DNA of 59,569 nt, taken from assembly GCF_035762905.1 (NCBI RefSeq), contig NZ_DASUCC010000133.1, positions 1 to 59,569 of the forward strand, read 5' to 3'. The stretch is from DASYTH01 sp035762905. Lineage in GTDB: Bacteria > Actinomycetota > Actinomycetes > Mycobacteriales > Pseudonocardiaceae. Each line of letters opens with the position of its first letter. Position 1 is the first letter of the stretch. The notes below the pieces were generated by a model that saw only the letters and a program-made list of their open reading frames with translations, was not told the DNA's origin and ran no database searches. The translations under genes were made by a program, and so were the position numbers. Shown here one piece after another: positions 37,347 through 45,587 of the stretch.

Positions 37347-38554
37347 TAGCCCAGGATTCGGTGCTGCGGCTGCACCCGCTGGCGTTCCGGGACGGTGACG
37401 ACTCCGACGACGTGGTGATCGGCCGGCCGGAGCTCGGTGAGTTCGTCGAGCTGCCTCGGCTGGGGGCGGTTGCCGTCCGGCTGCTCGGCGACGGCCTGGC
37501 GGTGCGGGCGGTCGAGGACCGGATCGCCCGCGAGCACGGGGTCGAGCTGGACGTCGCGGATCTGGCCGAGGCGTTGGTGGAGCTGTCCTTCGCGGCCTCC
37601 GTCGACGGCACCCCGCTGCCCGACCCGGCCGGCGAACGGCCCGGCTCGCACCTGCCCTGGCTGCGCGCCGAGCACGTGCGCTGGCTGTTCGGCCGGACCG
37701 CGACCGCGGTCTGGGCCGTGGTGGTCGCCGCCGCGCTGCTCACCTTGGCCCGCCGCCCGGACCTGATCCCGACGGCGAGCGACTTCTTCTGGACCCCCTA
37801 CGTCGGTCTGGCCATTCTGGTCGGCACGCTCATGTTCTCGGTCAACGTCAGCGTGCACGAGCTGATGCACCTCGCCGCCGCCCGCTCCTACGGTGCCCCG
37901 GCCCGGATCGGCTTCTCCACCCGGCTGCACTACCTGGTGGTGCAGACCGACGTCACCGCCATCTGGACCGTCTCCCGGCGCGGCCGCCATCGCGTTTACC
38001 TCGCCGGCCTGCGCTGGGACGCCTTCACGGTCTGCCTGTGCACGCTGGTCATCGCCTACGCCGACCCGGCGCCGCTGCCGGCCGGGTTGCTCGGCGCGCT
38101 GGCCCTCACCGTGCTGCTGAGCATGATCGCGCAGGCCCAGGTGTACCTGCGCACCGATCTCTACTACGTCCTGATGGAATGGCTCCGGGCGAAGAACCTG
38201 TACCCGGACGGCATCGCCTACGTCCGCCACCTGTGGCACCGCGCCCGTCGCCGCCCGACCACCGACCCGCTCACCGATCTCCCCACCCGCGAACGCCGCG
38301 CCGTCCGCGTCTACGCGGTGGCCATGGCCATCGGCTGCACCGCCGCGCTCACCTCGTTCGCGTTGTTCGGCCTGCCGATCCTGGTTCAGGCCTTCGTCAC
38401 CGCCTTCCACGGCCTGGCCGCCGGCCTCGCCCCGGGCGCAAATCCCTTGCGCACCCTGGACAGCGCCCTGGTGATCCTGGTCGAGGGGACCCTTCAGGTG
38501 CTCTTCGTGATCACCTTCATCCGGAAGCGACTCAAGCCGGCCGGACGCTGGTAA
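37343..38554 (+). CDS. Membrane zinc metallopeptidase (M50/YydH-like) with N-terminal PqqD-like domain
   Basis: A 403-residue multi-pass membrane protein. Residues ~20-95 (VVIGRPELGEFVELPRLGAVAVRLLGDGLAVRAVEDRI) resemble PqqD, the peptide chaperone fold of RiPP pathways. The rest has about seven hydrophobic segments, with HExxH in SVHELMHLAAAR (~172) at the second, and a later Asp-bearing helix (YLRTDLYYVLMEW) that fits the third zinc ligand of M50 peptidases. The GTG start overlaps the adenylyltransferase stop by four bases. Expected role: recognise the precursor through the PqqD-like part, cut it in or at the membrane, and perhaps help export it. No ABC transporter is adjacent. Confidence 0.85.
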   Translation: MIAQDSVLRLHPLAFRDGDDSDDVVIGRPELGEFVELPRLGAVAVRLLGDGLAVRAVEDRIAREHGVELDVADLAEALVELSFAASVDGTPLPDPAGERPGSHLPWLRAEHVRWLFGRTATAVWAVVVAAALLTLARRPDLIPTASDFFWTPYVGLAILVGTLMFSVNVSVHELMHLAAARSYGAPARIGFSTRLHYLVVQTDVTAIWTVSRRGRHRVYLAGLRWDAFTVCLCTLVIAYADPAPLPAGLLGALALTVLLSMIAQAQVYLRTDLYYVLMEWLRAKNLYPDGIAYVRHLWHRARRRPTTDPLTDLPTRERRAVRVYAVAMAIGCTAALTSFALFGLPILVQAFVTAFHGLAAGLAPGANPLRTLDSALVILVEGTLQVLFVITFIRKRLKPAGRW

Positions 38555-38610
38555 CTGGGAGCGCCGCTTGGCCCTAGGTCGGGACATGTCCGTGACCTAA
38601 CGTGCGAAGC

Positions 38611-40512
38611 ATGGTGGGTCGAGGTGTGCTGGCGGCCGGGCTGGTCGGACTGCTGTCGGGGCTGCTGGTGGCGCCCGCTTCGGCCGCCCCACCGGGGTTC
38701 CTCGTCGCGGACGGCGTCAGCCAACCCATCCACGCGTTCGCCGACGCGGTGCGCGAGACGGTGTGGGTGGACATCGGCCTCGACCTGGACGGCAACGGGG
38801 TCGGTGACCGGGTGGCGACGGACATCGTCCGGCCGGACACGCCCGCGCCGGTCCCGGTGATCATCGATGCCAGCCCGTACTACGCGACATCCGGGCGGGG
38901 CAACGAAAGCGAGCGCAAGACCTACGACTCGGCCGGCGTGCCGGTCAAGTTCCCGCTGTTCTACGACAACTACTTCGTGCCGCGCGGCTACGCGGTCGCG
39001 CTGATCGACTTCAGCGGGTCGTCCCGGTCCACCGGGTGCATGGACACCGGCGGCCGGTCGGAGGTGGCCTCCGGCAAGGCCGTGATCGACTGGCTGAACG
39101 GCCGGGCCACCGGCTACTCCGCGGCGTCCGGCGGGACGGTGGTGACCGCCGGCTGGTCCACCGGCGCGGCCGCGATGATCGGAAAGTCCTGGGACGGCAG
39201 CATCACCCAGGGCGTGGCGTCGACCGGAGTCGCCGGGCTGCGCACGATCGTGCCGATCGCGGCGATCAGCTCCTGGTACGACTGGTTCCGGTCGGACGGT
39301 GTGTCGTTCCGCGGCTTCGGCACGCCGACCAGCCTCGCCGGCAACTTCGAGAACGCCAACGCGCGGTCCCGGTGCGCGGCGGTGCGATCCGAGATGACCG
39401 CGGGTGCTCCGGCCAACGGCGACTACACGGCGATGTGGCAGCAACGGGACTACGTCCGCGGCGCGGCCAACGTGCGCGCGGCGGTGTTCTCCGTCAACGG
39501 ACGCGCCGACCTCAACGTCAAGCCGATCAACTGGGGCCAGTGGCTGGACGCGCTGCCGCCGTCGGTGCCGCGCAAGCTGTGGCTGTCGCAGACCGGGCAC
39601 ATCGACCCGTTCGACTTCCGCCGCGCCACCTGGGTCAGCACGCTGCACCGCTGGTTCGACCGGTGGCTGCTGGACATCCAGAACGGAATCGAGAACGAGC
39701 CGCGGGTCTCCGTCGAGCGCGGCGTGGATCAGTGGAGCGACAGTGCGACCTGGCCACCCGCCGGAACCCAGCAGCAGACCATGCACCCGGTCGCCGGCTC
39801 GGTCGCCGGCGTCGGCACGCTGGCGACCGCACCCGGCCCGGCGGCCACGTCCTCCTTCACCGACAACGGTTCCGGAACCCCCGCCGGCTACATCGCCACG
39901 CCCAACGCGACCTCGAGCCGCCGGGTGGTCTACAGCACCGGCACGCTCACCTCGGATCTCCGGGTGGCCGGGCTGTCCCGGATCACGGTCGCCGCGACCC
40001 CGTCGACCTCGACCGCGCACCTGTCGGCCTACCTGGTGGACTACGGCTCGGCCACCTCCCGAGGCACGACCGGCGAGGGCATCCGCACCTTGACCACCGA
40101 GTCGTGCTGGGGCGAGGACCGCCCCGGCGACGACGCCTGCTACCGCGACACCGTGCCGACCACCGCAGGCGTGGACGCCCAGATCATCGCCCGCGGTTGG
40201 GCCGACCTTGCCAACCACGCATCGCTGTCCACCCCGCGCACCCTGACCCCGGGCACCAAGTACACCATCACCTTCCGACTGTCCACAACGGACTGGATCG
40301 TCCCGCGTGGTCACCGGCTGGCCCTGGTCATCGCCGGCAACGACAGCAGCATGACCACCACCCCGTCCCGGCTGCCCCGGATCACCGTCAGCCTGGCCGA
40401 GACCACCGTCGTGATCCCCGTCGTCGGCACCGTACCGGCGGTCCCGTCCGGGCCGGCCCCACGAGCCACGCTGGTCCAACCGGACCCGGTCCCCGGCCGC
40501 CTGGACGGCTGA
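38611..40512 (+). CDS. Secreted S15/CocE-type X-Pro dipeptidyl-peptidase-like hydrolase
   Basis: A 633-residue exported enzyme (signal GVLAAGLVGLLSGLLVAPASA/AP). N-terminal alpha/beta-hydrolase with substrate strands PVIIDASPYYATSG, ALIDFSGSSRSTGCMD and nucleophile motif MIGKSWDG (Ser ~193), the S15 version of the elbow (GKSYxG). A C-terminal jelly-roll domain (~410-610) ends with the GHRLALVIAGND strand typical of the family. Start ATG 38611 without a clear ribosome site; GTG 38602 is also open. It probably removes dipeptides or acts as an esterase outside the cell. A role in final trimming of the neighbouring peptide is possible but not indicated. Confidence 0.9.
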   Translation: MVGRGVLAAGLVGLLSGLLVAPASAAPPGFLVADGVSQPIHAFADAVRETVWVDIGLDLDGNGVGDRVATDIVRPDTPAPVPVIIDASPYYATSGRGNESERKTYDSAGVPVKFPLFYDNYFVPRGYAVALIDFSGSSRSTGCMDTGGRSEVASGKAVIDWLNGRATGYSAASGGTVVTAGWSTGAAAMIGKSWDGSITQGVASTGVAGLRTIVPIAAISSWYDWFRSDGVSFRGFGTPTSLAGNFENANARSRCAAVRSEMTAGAPANGDYTAMWQQRDYVRGAANVRAAVFSVNGRADLNVKPINWGQWLDALPPSVPRKLWLSQTGHIDPFDFRRATWVSTLHRWFDRWLLDIQNGIENEPRVSVERGVDQWSDSATWPPAGTQQQTMHPVAGSVAGVGTLATAPGPAATSSFTDNGSGTPAGYIATPNATSSRRVVYSTGTLTSDLRVAGLSRITVAATPSTSTAHLSAYLVDYGSATSRGTTGEGIRTLTTESCWGEDRPGDDACYRDTVPTTAGVDAQIIARGWADLANHASLSTPRTLTPGTKYTITFRLSTTDWIVPRGHRLALVIAGNDSSMTTTPSRLPRITVSLAETTVVIPVVGTVPAVPSGPAPRATLVQPDPVPGRLDG

Positions 40513-40522
40513 CCGCCCGGAC

Positions 40523-40556
40523 CACCGGCACGGCCGCGCCTCCGGCCGCACCGGTG
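40523..40556. terminator. Hairpin between convergent genes
   Basis: CACCGG-CA-CGGCCG, loop CGCCTC, then CGGCCG-CA-CCGGTG forms a 12-bp stem with a two-base internal mismatch, between the S15 hydrolase (rightward) and trypsin-like protease (leftward) stops. No T-run. Confidence 0.5.
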
Positions 40557-40573
40557 CTCCGGGCGCGGTCGGC

Positions 40574-41302
40574 TCAGACGCCGGCCACCGAGCGGATGAA
40601 GGCGCGGTAGCGGGTGACGTTGGTGTAGAACGTCCGCCGGTCGCGGTCGCTGGTCGAGGCGATGCCGACCTGCTTGCCGTCGCTGAACATCGGGCCGCCG
40701 GAGTCACCGCCGGCCGCGATCCCGTCGATGCGCCGCGCACCGATCGCGATGCCGCCGAACGCGTCCTCGCCGTCAAGGGTCTGGACCCGCACGTCGGCGA
40801 CCTTCAGGAACTGGGACTGGCAGTTGATCTCCGGCTGGTCGGTGCAGGTGGCGCCCCAGCCGTAGATCTGGACCGTGTCCCGGCGTTGTACGTCGGAGAC
40901 CCGGCCGAGCCGCGCGTAGGTCGCGGCCACGCCGCGGTCCAGCTTGGCGACCGCGAGGTCCGCGACCGGATGGCTGCTGACCTCGACCGCGGTCGCCAGG
41001 GTGCCGCCGCTGGTCTGATCGAGGCTGCCGATCCGGAAGGTGTACGTGGCCGGCACATCGAAGCAGTGCTTGGCGGTCAGGATGTAGCGCGGCGCGATGA
41101 TCGTCGCCGTGCAGAACTGCGAGCCGTCGCGAAACAGCCGGGCGGCCCACGGCGCGTCGGTGGCCAGCTGCCCGTCGATGATCATCGGGGTGAAGCCGGG
41201 CTCCGGGTCGGACGGCGGCGGAGCGGCGGACGCGGTGGGGGCGATCAGCGGCAGGCTGAGCAATGCCCCGGCAATCGTCAGAGCAAATCGGAACCTCTTC
41301 AT
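40574..41302 (-). CDS. Secreted trypsin-like (S1) serine protease
   Basis: A 242-residue S1 protease precursor, the normal size for actinomycete trypsins. Signal MKRFRFALTIAGALLSLPLIA...ASA/AP, then a pro-like stretch before MIIDGQLA. Catalytic triad: His ~80 in TAKHCF, Asp ~116 in ADLAVAKLD, Ser ~201 in AGGDSGGPMF. Six Cys are visible, consistent with three disulfides. ATG 41302 is the start that gives a good signal peptide; the frame stays open further upstream. The 210 bases up to 41512 hold no other gene and presumably the promoter. Confidence 0.93.
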   Translation of the reverse strand: MKRFRFALTIAGALLSLPLIAPTASAAPPPSDPEPGFTPMIIDGQLATDAPWAARLFRDGSQFCTATIIAPRYILTAKHCFDVPATYTFRIGSLDQTSGGTLATAVEVSSHPVADLAVAKLDRGVAATYARLGRVSDVQRRDTVQIYGWGATCTDQPEINCQSQFLKVADVRVQTLDGEDAFGGIAIGARRIDGIAAGGDSGGPMFSDGKQVGIASTSDRDRRTFYTNVTRYRAFIRSVAGV

Positions 41303-41512
41303 CGGCGATTTCTCGATTCTGCGGCTGACGCCGCTACCGGAGGTGAATCGGGAAGCGCCACCCTGGCACCCGAATGAGCCGTCTCGCAAGACCGAGAAGG
41401 CGCAAGAATTCGCGAACGGGCGTTTCCATTCCAAGGTATTGAATGCTTCGGAGTACGCAGTTCGGCTGAACGGTCCCGTCGGATGGTTCGGTAGGCTCGA
41501 TCCCGGCAGAGT

Positions 41513-42127
41513 TCAGGCAGGTGGCACGGACCGGTTCAGTGGCGTGTGCATGAGGTAGGCCGGACAGTGACATGGTTGGCCACACCGTGGGCAGTGCCAG
41601 TTCTCGGCCAGCGATTCCTCGGTCCAGTAATCGGGGATCTCGGCGACGATCGTGGACGCTCGCCGGTGCGCTATTTCCCGGGCCCGCGCCAGGGACCGGG
41701 GATTCCACAGCGGCGCATAGAAATCGGTGACCCGCCGGCCGCTCAGCCAGCCGTTGACATGATCCTGCAGGGCCCGCCCGATCCCGCAGCCGCGCGTTTC
41801 CGGCCGCACCGACACCTCATCGCCGTGGGCGACCCGCCGGCCCCGGCTGGACGGTGCCGCCGCCGGCACGATTCCGGTCAGCGACTTGCTTGCCTGCCAC
41901 CGGGCGTAGCCGTCATCGTCGAAGACCCGGACGATCGCCGCCGCGAGCACGGTGTCCGTTGCGGTGGCGTGCACGGTGAAAACGCCGTGCTCGGTGTCGT
42001 GAAGTTGGCGCAGCAGTCGCTCCGGCCGGCAGCTACCCTGACCCAGCGCGTCGTTGATCAGTTCCGCTATCTGCGTCACGAACCGGGAACCGTGCGAACC
42101 GAGTCGGGCGATGCGGTACTCGGGCAT
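41513..42127 (-). CDS. GNAT-family N-acetyltransferase-like protein with Cys-rich tail
   Basis: A 204-residue protein. The acetyl-CoA motif (EVSVRPETRGCGIGRALQDHV) is clear. Before it are strands matching the GNAT fold (TVLAAAIVRVFDDD). The last 35 residues contain HCPRCGQPCHCPAY, a likely zinc-binding knuckle not usual in GNATs. Start ATG 42127, though GTG 42133 is equally open; neither has a strong ribosome site. Substrate unknown. Confidence 0.75.
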   Translation of the reverse strand: MPEYRIARLGSHGSRFVTQIAELINDALGQGSCRPERLLRQLHDTEHGVFTVHATATDTVLAAAIVRVFDDDGYARWQASKSLTGIVPAAAPSSRGRRVAHGDEVSVRPETRGCGIGRALQDHVNGWLSGRRVTDFYAPLWNPRSLARAREIAHRRASTIVAEIPDYWTEESLAENWHCPRCGQPCHCPAYLMHTPLNRSVPPA

Positions 42128-42189
42128 GACCACAAGTAAAGTCCCCCACCGGTTCCGGCGAATTAGCCCGTTCGTGTGGGGTTTAGCGG

Positions 42190-42611
42190 TTACACCGGTG
42201 GCACGAGGGTGAAGTAGCGGTCGACCATCGCGGCATCACCGGTCACGGCCAGGCGATCGGCGACGATCCGCTGCCAGACGAACAACATCAGGTCCGAGGC
42301 GGTGCCGGCCAGTTCGACATCGCAGCCGCTACGGCCCTCCTCGAGGTGGACCTGCGCGCCGTCGAAGTGCACGACCCAGTTTCCCGCGCCGTCGGTCTGC
42401 CGGAACCGCATCCGTTCCCCGGTCCCACGACCCGATCACGAATGATCCCGGAAATCAGCCGGTGCACCCCACCCAGGTGCAGCACCAGATCCGCGACCGA
42501 CCACCCAGGGCAGGACGGCACGATCGGCGCACCAGCCGACCCCAAAGCCCGCCGCACAGCCGCCTCGAACGCACCGACCTCACGCGCAAAATGCGCAACG
42601 TAATCCACCAC
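42190..42611 (-). pseudogene. Remnant of a maleylpyruvate-isomerase/DinB-family (mycothiol-dependent type) gene
   Basis: The first part (VAHFAREVGAFEAAVRRAL...PSCPGWSVADLVLHLGGVHRL) is the N-terminus of the TIGR03083 family, with CPGWSVADLVLHLGGVHR as its signature. The last part (WVVHFDGAQVHLEEG...VADRLAVTGDAAMVDRYF) is the C-terminus of the same family, in another frame. They join near 42411-42440, and the ~90 central residues, including the usual W-x-x-H-x-x-D-A metal region, are missing. So an internal deletion with frameshift seems to have destroyed the gene. GTG start at 42611. Confidence 0.65.
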
Positions 42612-42768
42612 CCCACTGTGCCACTCAGCGGCAGGACAATCTCGTCGCCTGGTTGTACCCCTACGGGGTGAATCAGGGCCTTCTCAGGGTTGACTCTGAT
42701 TCTGAATGGTCGGATTGATGCGACCATACGGCTGAATGGCTTCCGTGACGTGTCGAGGGGACGTGCAC

Positions 42769-43962
42769 ATGGGGACGGGATTCAGGACATTCGTCGTTGC
42801 CGCAGGGGTGTTGGCCGGCGTCGCGGCGTGCGGGGCCACGCCACCGGCGGCGCCGCCGTCCGGGGGTGCGAGCGAGAGCAGCAGCCACGGCCACGGTGGT
42901 CCACCGCCCGCGGCGGCGCCGCTGCGGGCCGGGGAGCGGTTCCAGGAGGTGGGCCTTGGTCAGCCGTACCGGCCGGTGCCGCCGGAGGGGGGCACCGACG
43001 AGTACCGGTGCTTCCTGATCGACCCGCGGCTCACCGAGCCCGCATACCTGACCGGCAGCCAGTTCCTGCCGCAGAACGCCGAACTCGTGCACCACGGCAT
43101 CTTCTACAGCATCCCGGCTTCCGCGGTCGCCGCGGCCAACGACGTCGACGCGCGGACCGAGGGCGACGGCTGGCAGTGCTTCGGCGGCAGCGGTCTCGAC
43201 GACGGGGCGAACGCCGGCGGCGACGACCCGTCGAGCTACATCGGCGCCTGGGCGCCGGGCCACGCGGAGACGCTGATCGGCGAGCGCACCGGCTACCGGT
43301 TGGAAGCGGGCAGCCGGATCGTGCTGCAGGTGCATTACAACCTGTTGTCCACCAAGGGAAAGCCGGGTCCGACCGACCAGTCCTCGATCCGGCTGCGGAT
43401 GCTGCCGGGTACGGCGGAGGTGACCCCGCTGGTGGGCAGCCTGCTGCCGGGCCCGATCGAACTGCCCTGCACCCCGCAGGAGTCCGGCCCGCTGTGTGAC
43501 CGCGAGGCGGCGATCGCCGACCTGGTCAAGCGCACCGGAGCCGACGCCCGCGAGGAGGTCGACGGGCTCAACAAGCTGTGCAACCAGGGCCGGCCGCCGG
43601 TACCCGGGGACACCCAGCACTGCGACCACAAGGTCCCGCAACCCGTGCTGCTGTACTCGCTCGCGCCGCACATGCACCTGCTCGGCCGGTCGATCTCGGT
43701 CGAGCTCAACCCGGGCACGCCGAACGCGCGGATGCTCCTGGACCAGCCGGGGTACAACTTCGACGACCAGTCCGAACAGGTGCTGCCGGAGCCGGTCCGG
43801 ATCGACGCGGGCGACACGATCCGGGTCACCTGCACCCACGACGCGTCGCTGCGCTCGAAGCTGCCGCAGCTCAAACCGCTTCAACCGCGCTACGTCGTGT
43901 GGGGTGACGGCACCAGCGACGAGATGTGCCTGGCCATCCTGACCGTGACCGGAAAGTTCTGA
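42769..43962 (+). CDS. Copper type II, ascorbate-dependent monooxygenase (PHM/DBM-like) lipoprotein
   Basis: A 397-residue lipoprotein: signal FRTFVVAAGVLAGVAAC with the lipobox Cys, then a Ser/Gly/Pro-rich linker. All copper ligands of the peptidylglycine-hydroxylating monooxygenase family can be matched: HH in ELVHHGIF (~108), His in LQVHYN (~189), HMH in APHMHLLG (~302), and Met in SDEMCLA (~386). Several Cys may form disulfides. ATG 42769 has GAGGGG upstream. Bacterial members of this family are mostly uncharacterised; substrates could be small molecules or peptides with a C-terminal Gly. It is followed by a strong terminator. Confidence 0.88.
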   Translation: MGTGFRTFVVAAGVLAGVAACGATPPAAPPSGGASESSSHGHGGPPPAAAPLRAGERFQEVGLGQPYRPVPPEGGTDEYRCFLIDPRLTEPAYLTGSQFLPQNAELVHHGIFYSIPASAVAAANDVDARTEGDGWQCFGGSGLDDGANAGGDDPSSYIGAWAPGHAETLIGERTGYRLEAGSRIVLQVHYNLLSTKGKPGPTDQSSIRLRMLPGTAEVTPLVGSLLPGPIELPCTPQESGPLCDREAAIADLVKRTGADAREEVDGLNKLCNQGRPPVPGDTQHCDHKVPQPVLLYSLAPHMHLLGRSISVELNPGTPNARMLLDQPGYNFDDQSEQVLPEPVRIDAGDTIRVTCTHDASLRSKLPQLKPLQPRYVVWGDGTSDEMCLAILTVTGKF

Positions 43963-43978
43963 CCCCACATCGGGTCCG

Positions 43979-44008
43979 AGCGCCTGGTGCCCGTCGGCAC
44001 CAGGCGCT
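43979..44008 (+). terminator. Rho-independent terminator after the copper monooxygenase gene
   Basis: AGCGCCTGGTGCC at 43979-43991, loop CGTC, GGCACCAGGCGCT at 43996-44008, then TT. A perfect 13-bp stem. It separates the copper monooxygenase from the kinase gene. Confidence 0.85.
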
Positions 44009-44135
44009 TTCCCGTTCCGGCGCACGGAAGTTGTCATGAGACGTGGGGTGATTCTGGGTAGTCGGAGGGCCGAGCCGGACTTATAGGATCGTCGCGACCC
44101 ACACATCGGTCCGCCGGCGAGATGAGGCCTTGGGT

Positions 44136-45515
44136 ATGGGTTGGCAGTTCGGCCATTACCGGATGGAAGAGGTGATCGGCCGCGGCGGCATGGGCACGGT
44201 GCATCGTGCCTACGACACCCAGCACGACCGGGTGGTCGCGGTCAAGCTGCTCGCCGACCATGCCGCAGGCGACGAGGAGTTCCGGCGGCGGTTCGTCCGG
44301 GAGGCGCGGGCCGCTGCCCGCCTGCGCGAGCCCCATGTCATTCCCATCCATGCCTACGGCGAGATCGACGGCCGGCTGTACCTGGACATGCGCCTGGTGG
44401 AGGGCAAGGATCTGCGCGCGATGCTGGCCGACCGCGGTCCGATGCCACCGAGCACGGCGGTCGACGTGATCAGCCAGATCGCCAGCGCGCTCGACGCGGC
44501 TCATGCCGAGGGCCTCGTGCACCGCGACGTCAAACCGTCGAACGTGCTGCTCGATTCCGGCGGCTTCGCCTACCTGGTCGACTTCGGCATCGCTCGCTGG
44601 CTGGCCGCGACCGCCGACATCACGACGACCGGCATGCCGATCGGCACCGTTGCCTACATGGCGCCGGAGCGGTTTCGCACCGACGGTTCGGTGGATCACC
44701 GGGTGGACGTCTACGCCCTCGCCTGCCTGCTCTTCCAGTGCCTCACCGAAGTTCCGCCGTTCCATGCCGAGAACGCGCTGGCTCTCGTGCACGCGCACGT
44801 CCACCAGGCACCGCCGATGCCGACGGCGCTGCGGCCCGACCTGCCGCCGGACTTCGACCGAATCATCGCCACCGGCATGGCGAAGTCCCCCGAGGATCGG
44901 TTCCCGAGTGCGGGAGCGTTGGCGTCGGCGGCCAGACAAGCCCTGACCCGACCGGCGCCGAACCGGCCGCCGACGTTACCGATACCGCACCTGGGACCCG
45001 CGTCCGCGGCGGAGCCGCCGGCCAAGGCCGGAGGCCGGGGAGCGCTCATCGGCGGCATGGCCGTGATCGTGGCCGTGCTCGCGGCGGTGGCGGTGCTGAT
45101 CTGGTCGCAGGCGAACCGGGCCGGCGAATCCGGGAAGCAGCAGATCAGCACCAGCACCCCGCCCGGCACCGCGGCACCGAACGCCGACCTGTCCGTCTCC
45201 GTTCCGCTCAGCACGCCGGCCTGCGACGGCAGCTACGTCCTCATCGTGGGCTCCGCGATCACCCCGCAGCAGTACCAGCGCACCGTCCAGACATTCCTCG
45301 ACCAGTACCCCGGTGCGCGCTACTTCCACGCCCCCTCGACCGGATGCCGATCTCTGCGGCACCAACTCGACGGGGCCGACATCTACTCCATCTACTACGG
45401 CCCCTTCCCGGACAAGGAAACCGCCTGCGCCAGGCGCGCGACCACGGGTGGCGACTCGTTCGTGCGTCGGCTCGACAACAGCTCGACACCCGAGCGTGCC
45501 GTCAGCTGCGACTAG
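44136..45515 (+). CDS. Serine/threonine protein kinase (PknB-like) with one membrane segment
   Basis: A 459-residue membrane kinase. Kinase domain ~5-260: IGRGGMGTVHRA, AVKLL (Lys ~38), HRDVKPSNVLLD, DFGIA, APERF. A Pro-rich linker follows, then a transmembrane helix (~302-325; IGGMAVIVAVLAAVAVLIW), then an extracellular domain of ~115 residues (GSYVLIVGSAITPQQYQRTVQTF...YSIYYGPFPDKETAC) that resembles a SPOR-type sensor. ATG 44136, with TTG 44130 as an alternative. Substrates not apparent; no FHA protein or phosphatase gene is next to it. Confidence 0.94.
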   Translation: MGWQFGHYRMEEVIGRGGMGTVHRAYDTQHDRVVAVKLLADHAAGDEEFRRRFVREARAAARLREPHVIPIHAYGEIDGRLYLDMRLVEGKDLRAMLADRGPMPPSTAVDVISQIASALDAAHAEGLVHRDVKPSNVLLDSGGFAYLVDFGIARWLAATADITTTGMPIGTVAYMAPERFRTDGSVDHRVDVYALACLLFQCLTEVPPFHAENALALVHAHVHQAPPMPTALRPDLPPDFDRIIATGMAKSPEDRFPSAGALASAARQALTRPAPNRPPTLPIPHLGPASAAEPPAKAGGRGALIGGMAVIVAVLAAVAVLIWSQANRAGESGKQQISTSTPPGTAAPNADLSVSVPLSTPACDGSYVLIVGSAITPQQYQRTVQTFLDQYPGARYFHAPSTGCRSLRHQLDGADIYSIYYGPFPDKETACARRATTGGDSFVRRLDNSSTPERAVSCD

Positions 45516-45587
45516 CCGGTCAGTGGGTAAATGGCGCCGGGACCGGTAGCGTGCAGGGATTGATCACTCAAAGGCGAGGAGATCCCC

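Noticed and set aside
44136..45515. Kinase gene as regulator of the peptide or polyketide clusters.
   Set aside because: A strong terminator lies before it, and it is >5 kb from either cluster with unrelated genes between.
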